A stretch of DNA of 46,926 bases from a virus, in the IMG/VR virus record IMGVR_UViG_3300025949_000003, positions 1 to 46,926 of that record; one strand, given 5' to 3'. Within the stretch, counting starts at the first letter, position 1; every line of letters begins with the position of its first letter. The position numbers were made by a program, and so were the translations under genes. The notes below the pieces were generated by a model. The model did no database searches. It was given only the letters and a program-made list of their open reading frames with translations, and was not told the DNA's origin. Shown here piece by piece: positions 45,647 to 46,926 of the stretch.

Positions 45647-46926
45647 GTGGAAGAGGAACCTTCGACAGAGCTGGCGGTAAGGATCAACAAGAATAACCTT
45701 CCATCAGCGAATGACCTGCTGCTCAGTTATCAGTGGACAGGGCAGGCTGCATCATTCTGGAAGGCGAAGGAGTCCCCTTACGGGGATGAGCCCGAACAAG
45801 CGGCTCAGGCTCTATACGACATGGCCGTACTTTGTCGTGAAATGGGAATGTCCGATGACGAAATCTACGTCGTCATTCAGAAGCTTTCCGAAAAGTGGGA
45901 AATTGTCATTGACGATGGCGAGGCGGATGATGACAATGACATTGTCACCCTCATTCGCCTTGTCCGAGGTAGCGCAGTTCTACCAGCGGTCATTGAAGAC
46001 GACGAAGAGTTAAAGATCTATTCGTGGGGAGATATCCTCACGGGAGATTTCGACGTTGCAGAAATCGTCGAAGGACTCATTGTCGAGAGCGGTGTCTTTT
46101 CCGTCGCCGGTCCTCCGGGCGTTGGAAAGACTCAGCTCGTTAAACAACTTTGCATTGCACTCTGTCTCAACCGTAAAAAGTTCTTAAACTACAAGATTCT
46201 CGCGAAAGAACCTTTGCGCATTCTCTTTCTCTCACTTGAAATGTCAGGTGGCGAGATTAAGTACTTCCTGAAAACGATGCGCAAAGGGTTGACACTCGAA
46301 GAGGAAGAAATGCTCATCGAGAACTTTCACTTTCTCCCACACACAGAACCGCTTTGCTTGAACGTCCCAGAAGATAAACTTAAATACCATAGAATCATGG
46401 AACGCTTCAGACCCGACGGCATTATCATTGACTCATGGTCAATGGCGATGGCTGGAGAAATGAATGCTGACGTCCCTACGCGTGACGCAATGGCATTCGT
46501 TAACCAGCTGAGAAAGCGCTACGGGTGCTTTGTGGGGATCATTACCCACACAAAGAAAGCTCAAGGCGACGCCATTCCAAAGACGATGGATGGCATTTTC
46601 GGAAGTCGCTTTTACAGTTCGAACTTGACGAATGGCATCGTTCTTTGGCCAGTTTCAGACAGAGATCCGGATGAAATGGAACTGATCGACGTAAAGAGTA
46701 GGTTCTCGGCAAAGCGACAACCGCTCCGTATTACCAGAATTTCGAAGGATCTCTCATTCGAGCTTAGCGATGGTGGAACGCCGACAAAGAATGTCTTCGC
46801 TGCTCAGACTCGCCGAAAAGAGTTGGTCGCTGGACAAAAGAAAGGACTCGCGGCACTGCTCCAACAGAACTCTGGCTTCAAGCCCACGAAGGAGACTAAG
46901 CCAGAATACTTCGACACCCCGATTGA
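45647..46926 (+). CDS. RepA/DnaB-like AAA ATPase, N-terminal part (continues at left edge)
   Basis: The frame starts at GTG 45647 (AGGAG twelve bases upstream) and is open at the right edge; with bases 1-170 it makes 440 residues. The core matches AAA_25/RepA-like ring helicases: Walker A GPPGVGKT at 155-162, catalytic E198 in LSLEMS, Walker B IIIDSWS at 259-265, and ITHTKKAQGD as sensor region. The acidic N-terminal about 120 residues are not recognisable. Probably the replicative helicase or its substitute; no primase is fused or nearby. Confidence 0.85.
   Translation, partial: MEEEPSTELAVRINKNNLPSANDLLLSYQWTGQAASFWKAKESPYGDEPEQAAQALYDMAVLCREMGMSDDEIYVVIQKLSEKWEIVIDDGEADDDNDIVTLIRLVRGSAVLPAVIEDDEELKIYSWGDILTGDFDVAEIVEGLIVESGVFSVAGPPGVGKTQLVKQLCIALCLNRKKFLNYKILAKEPLRILFLSLEMSGGEIKYFLKTMRKGLTLEEEEMLIENFHFLPHTEPLCLNVPEDKLKYHRIMERFRPDGIIIDSWSMAMAGEMNADVPTRDAMAFVNQLRKRYGCFVGIITHTKKAQGDAIPKTMDGIFGSRFYSSNLTNGIVLWPVSDRDPDEMELIDVKSRFSAKRQPLRITRISKDLSFELSDGGTPTKNVFAAQTRRKELVAGQKKGLAALLQQNSGFKPTKETKPEYFDTPI
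46800..46926. repeat. terminal direct repeat, right copy
   Basis: Identical to bases 1-127. Joining the ends keeps the ATPase reading frame, which shows that the two ends are the same locus. Confidence 0.95.

Noticed and set aside
1-46926. CRISPR array, integrase/att site or insertion sequence
   Set aside because: I found no regularly spaced repeats, no integrase or transposase motifs and no IS-like terminal inverted repeats.

Overview
The window is a complete, circularly permuted genome of a tailed phage, probably of an actinobacterium and probably assembled from a metagenome. Its first 127 bases recur exactly as its last 127 (1-127 = 46800-46926). One ATPase gene runs off the right edge and finishes at the left edge, so the unique circle is about 46.8 kb. 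The actinobacterial host is inferred from a WhiB-like regulator, a DUF1906-type lysin, and many small Cys/His-rich proteins. The virion genes look podovirus-like: P22-sized portal, scaffold, HK97-fold capsid, a gp4/tail-tube-like connector and stabilisation protein, very large internal virion-type proteins, and no recognisable siphovirus tape measure or tail tube. I see no integrase, DNA polymerase or primase.

Layout. (1) 1-4.3 kb is a mosaic of small genes on both strands: RuvC-like resolvase, WhiB-like protein, HTH protein, two small membrane proteins read leftward, and zinc-knuckle proteins read rightward. (2) 28.7 to 4.0 kb, read leftward, is the late operon. In order of transcription it holds an HTH regulator, TerS-like protein, four tail-fibre/spike-type proteins, TerL, head-region proteins, portal, a run of small disordered proteins, scaffold, capsid, an Acb2-like protein, tail/connector proteins, large internal virion proteins and two lysins. 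Most junctions overlap by stop/start (TAATG, TGATG or ATGA). (3) 28.67-29.19 kb is a regulatory region with repeats and a large hairpin. (4) 29.2-36.4 kb, rightward, carries mostly unrecognised early genes broken up by hairpins, promoters and terminators. (5) 36.4-37.2 kb is a tRNA-like cluster. (6) 37.2-46.9 kb, rightward, is the replication/recombination module: SNF2-type helicase, HNH protein, Cas4-like nuclease, Sak4-like RecA-fold ATPase, a putative ssDNA-binding protein, a tRNA, and a RepA/DnaB-like ATPase that continues through the contig ends into the resolvase.

Working together: the recombination module (Cas4-like, Sak4-like, SSB-like, RepA-like, RuvC-like) probably makes and resolves concatemers, with host polymerase doing synthesis. 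TerS/TerL and the portal package the DNA. The lysins act late. Most notable observations: a tRNA-like gene at 37122-37234 whose anticodon loop is 47 nt instead of 7; two reading frames whose GTG codons start one base after tRNA 3' ends; a short motif ([NGA]AIxRR[ML]) shared by five small virion-region proteins; an Acb2-like anti-CBASS candidate directly behind the capsid gene; paired ribosome-binding sites shared by opposite strands; an out-of-frame gene overlap at 21789-22072; and strong enrichment of GAATG/CATTC.
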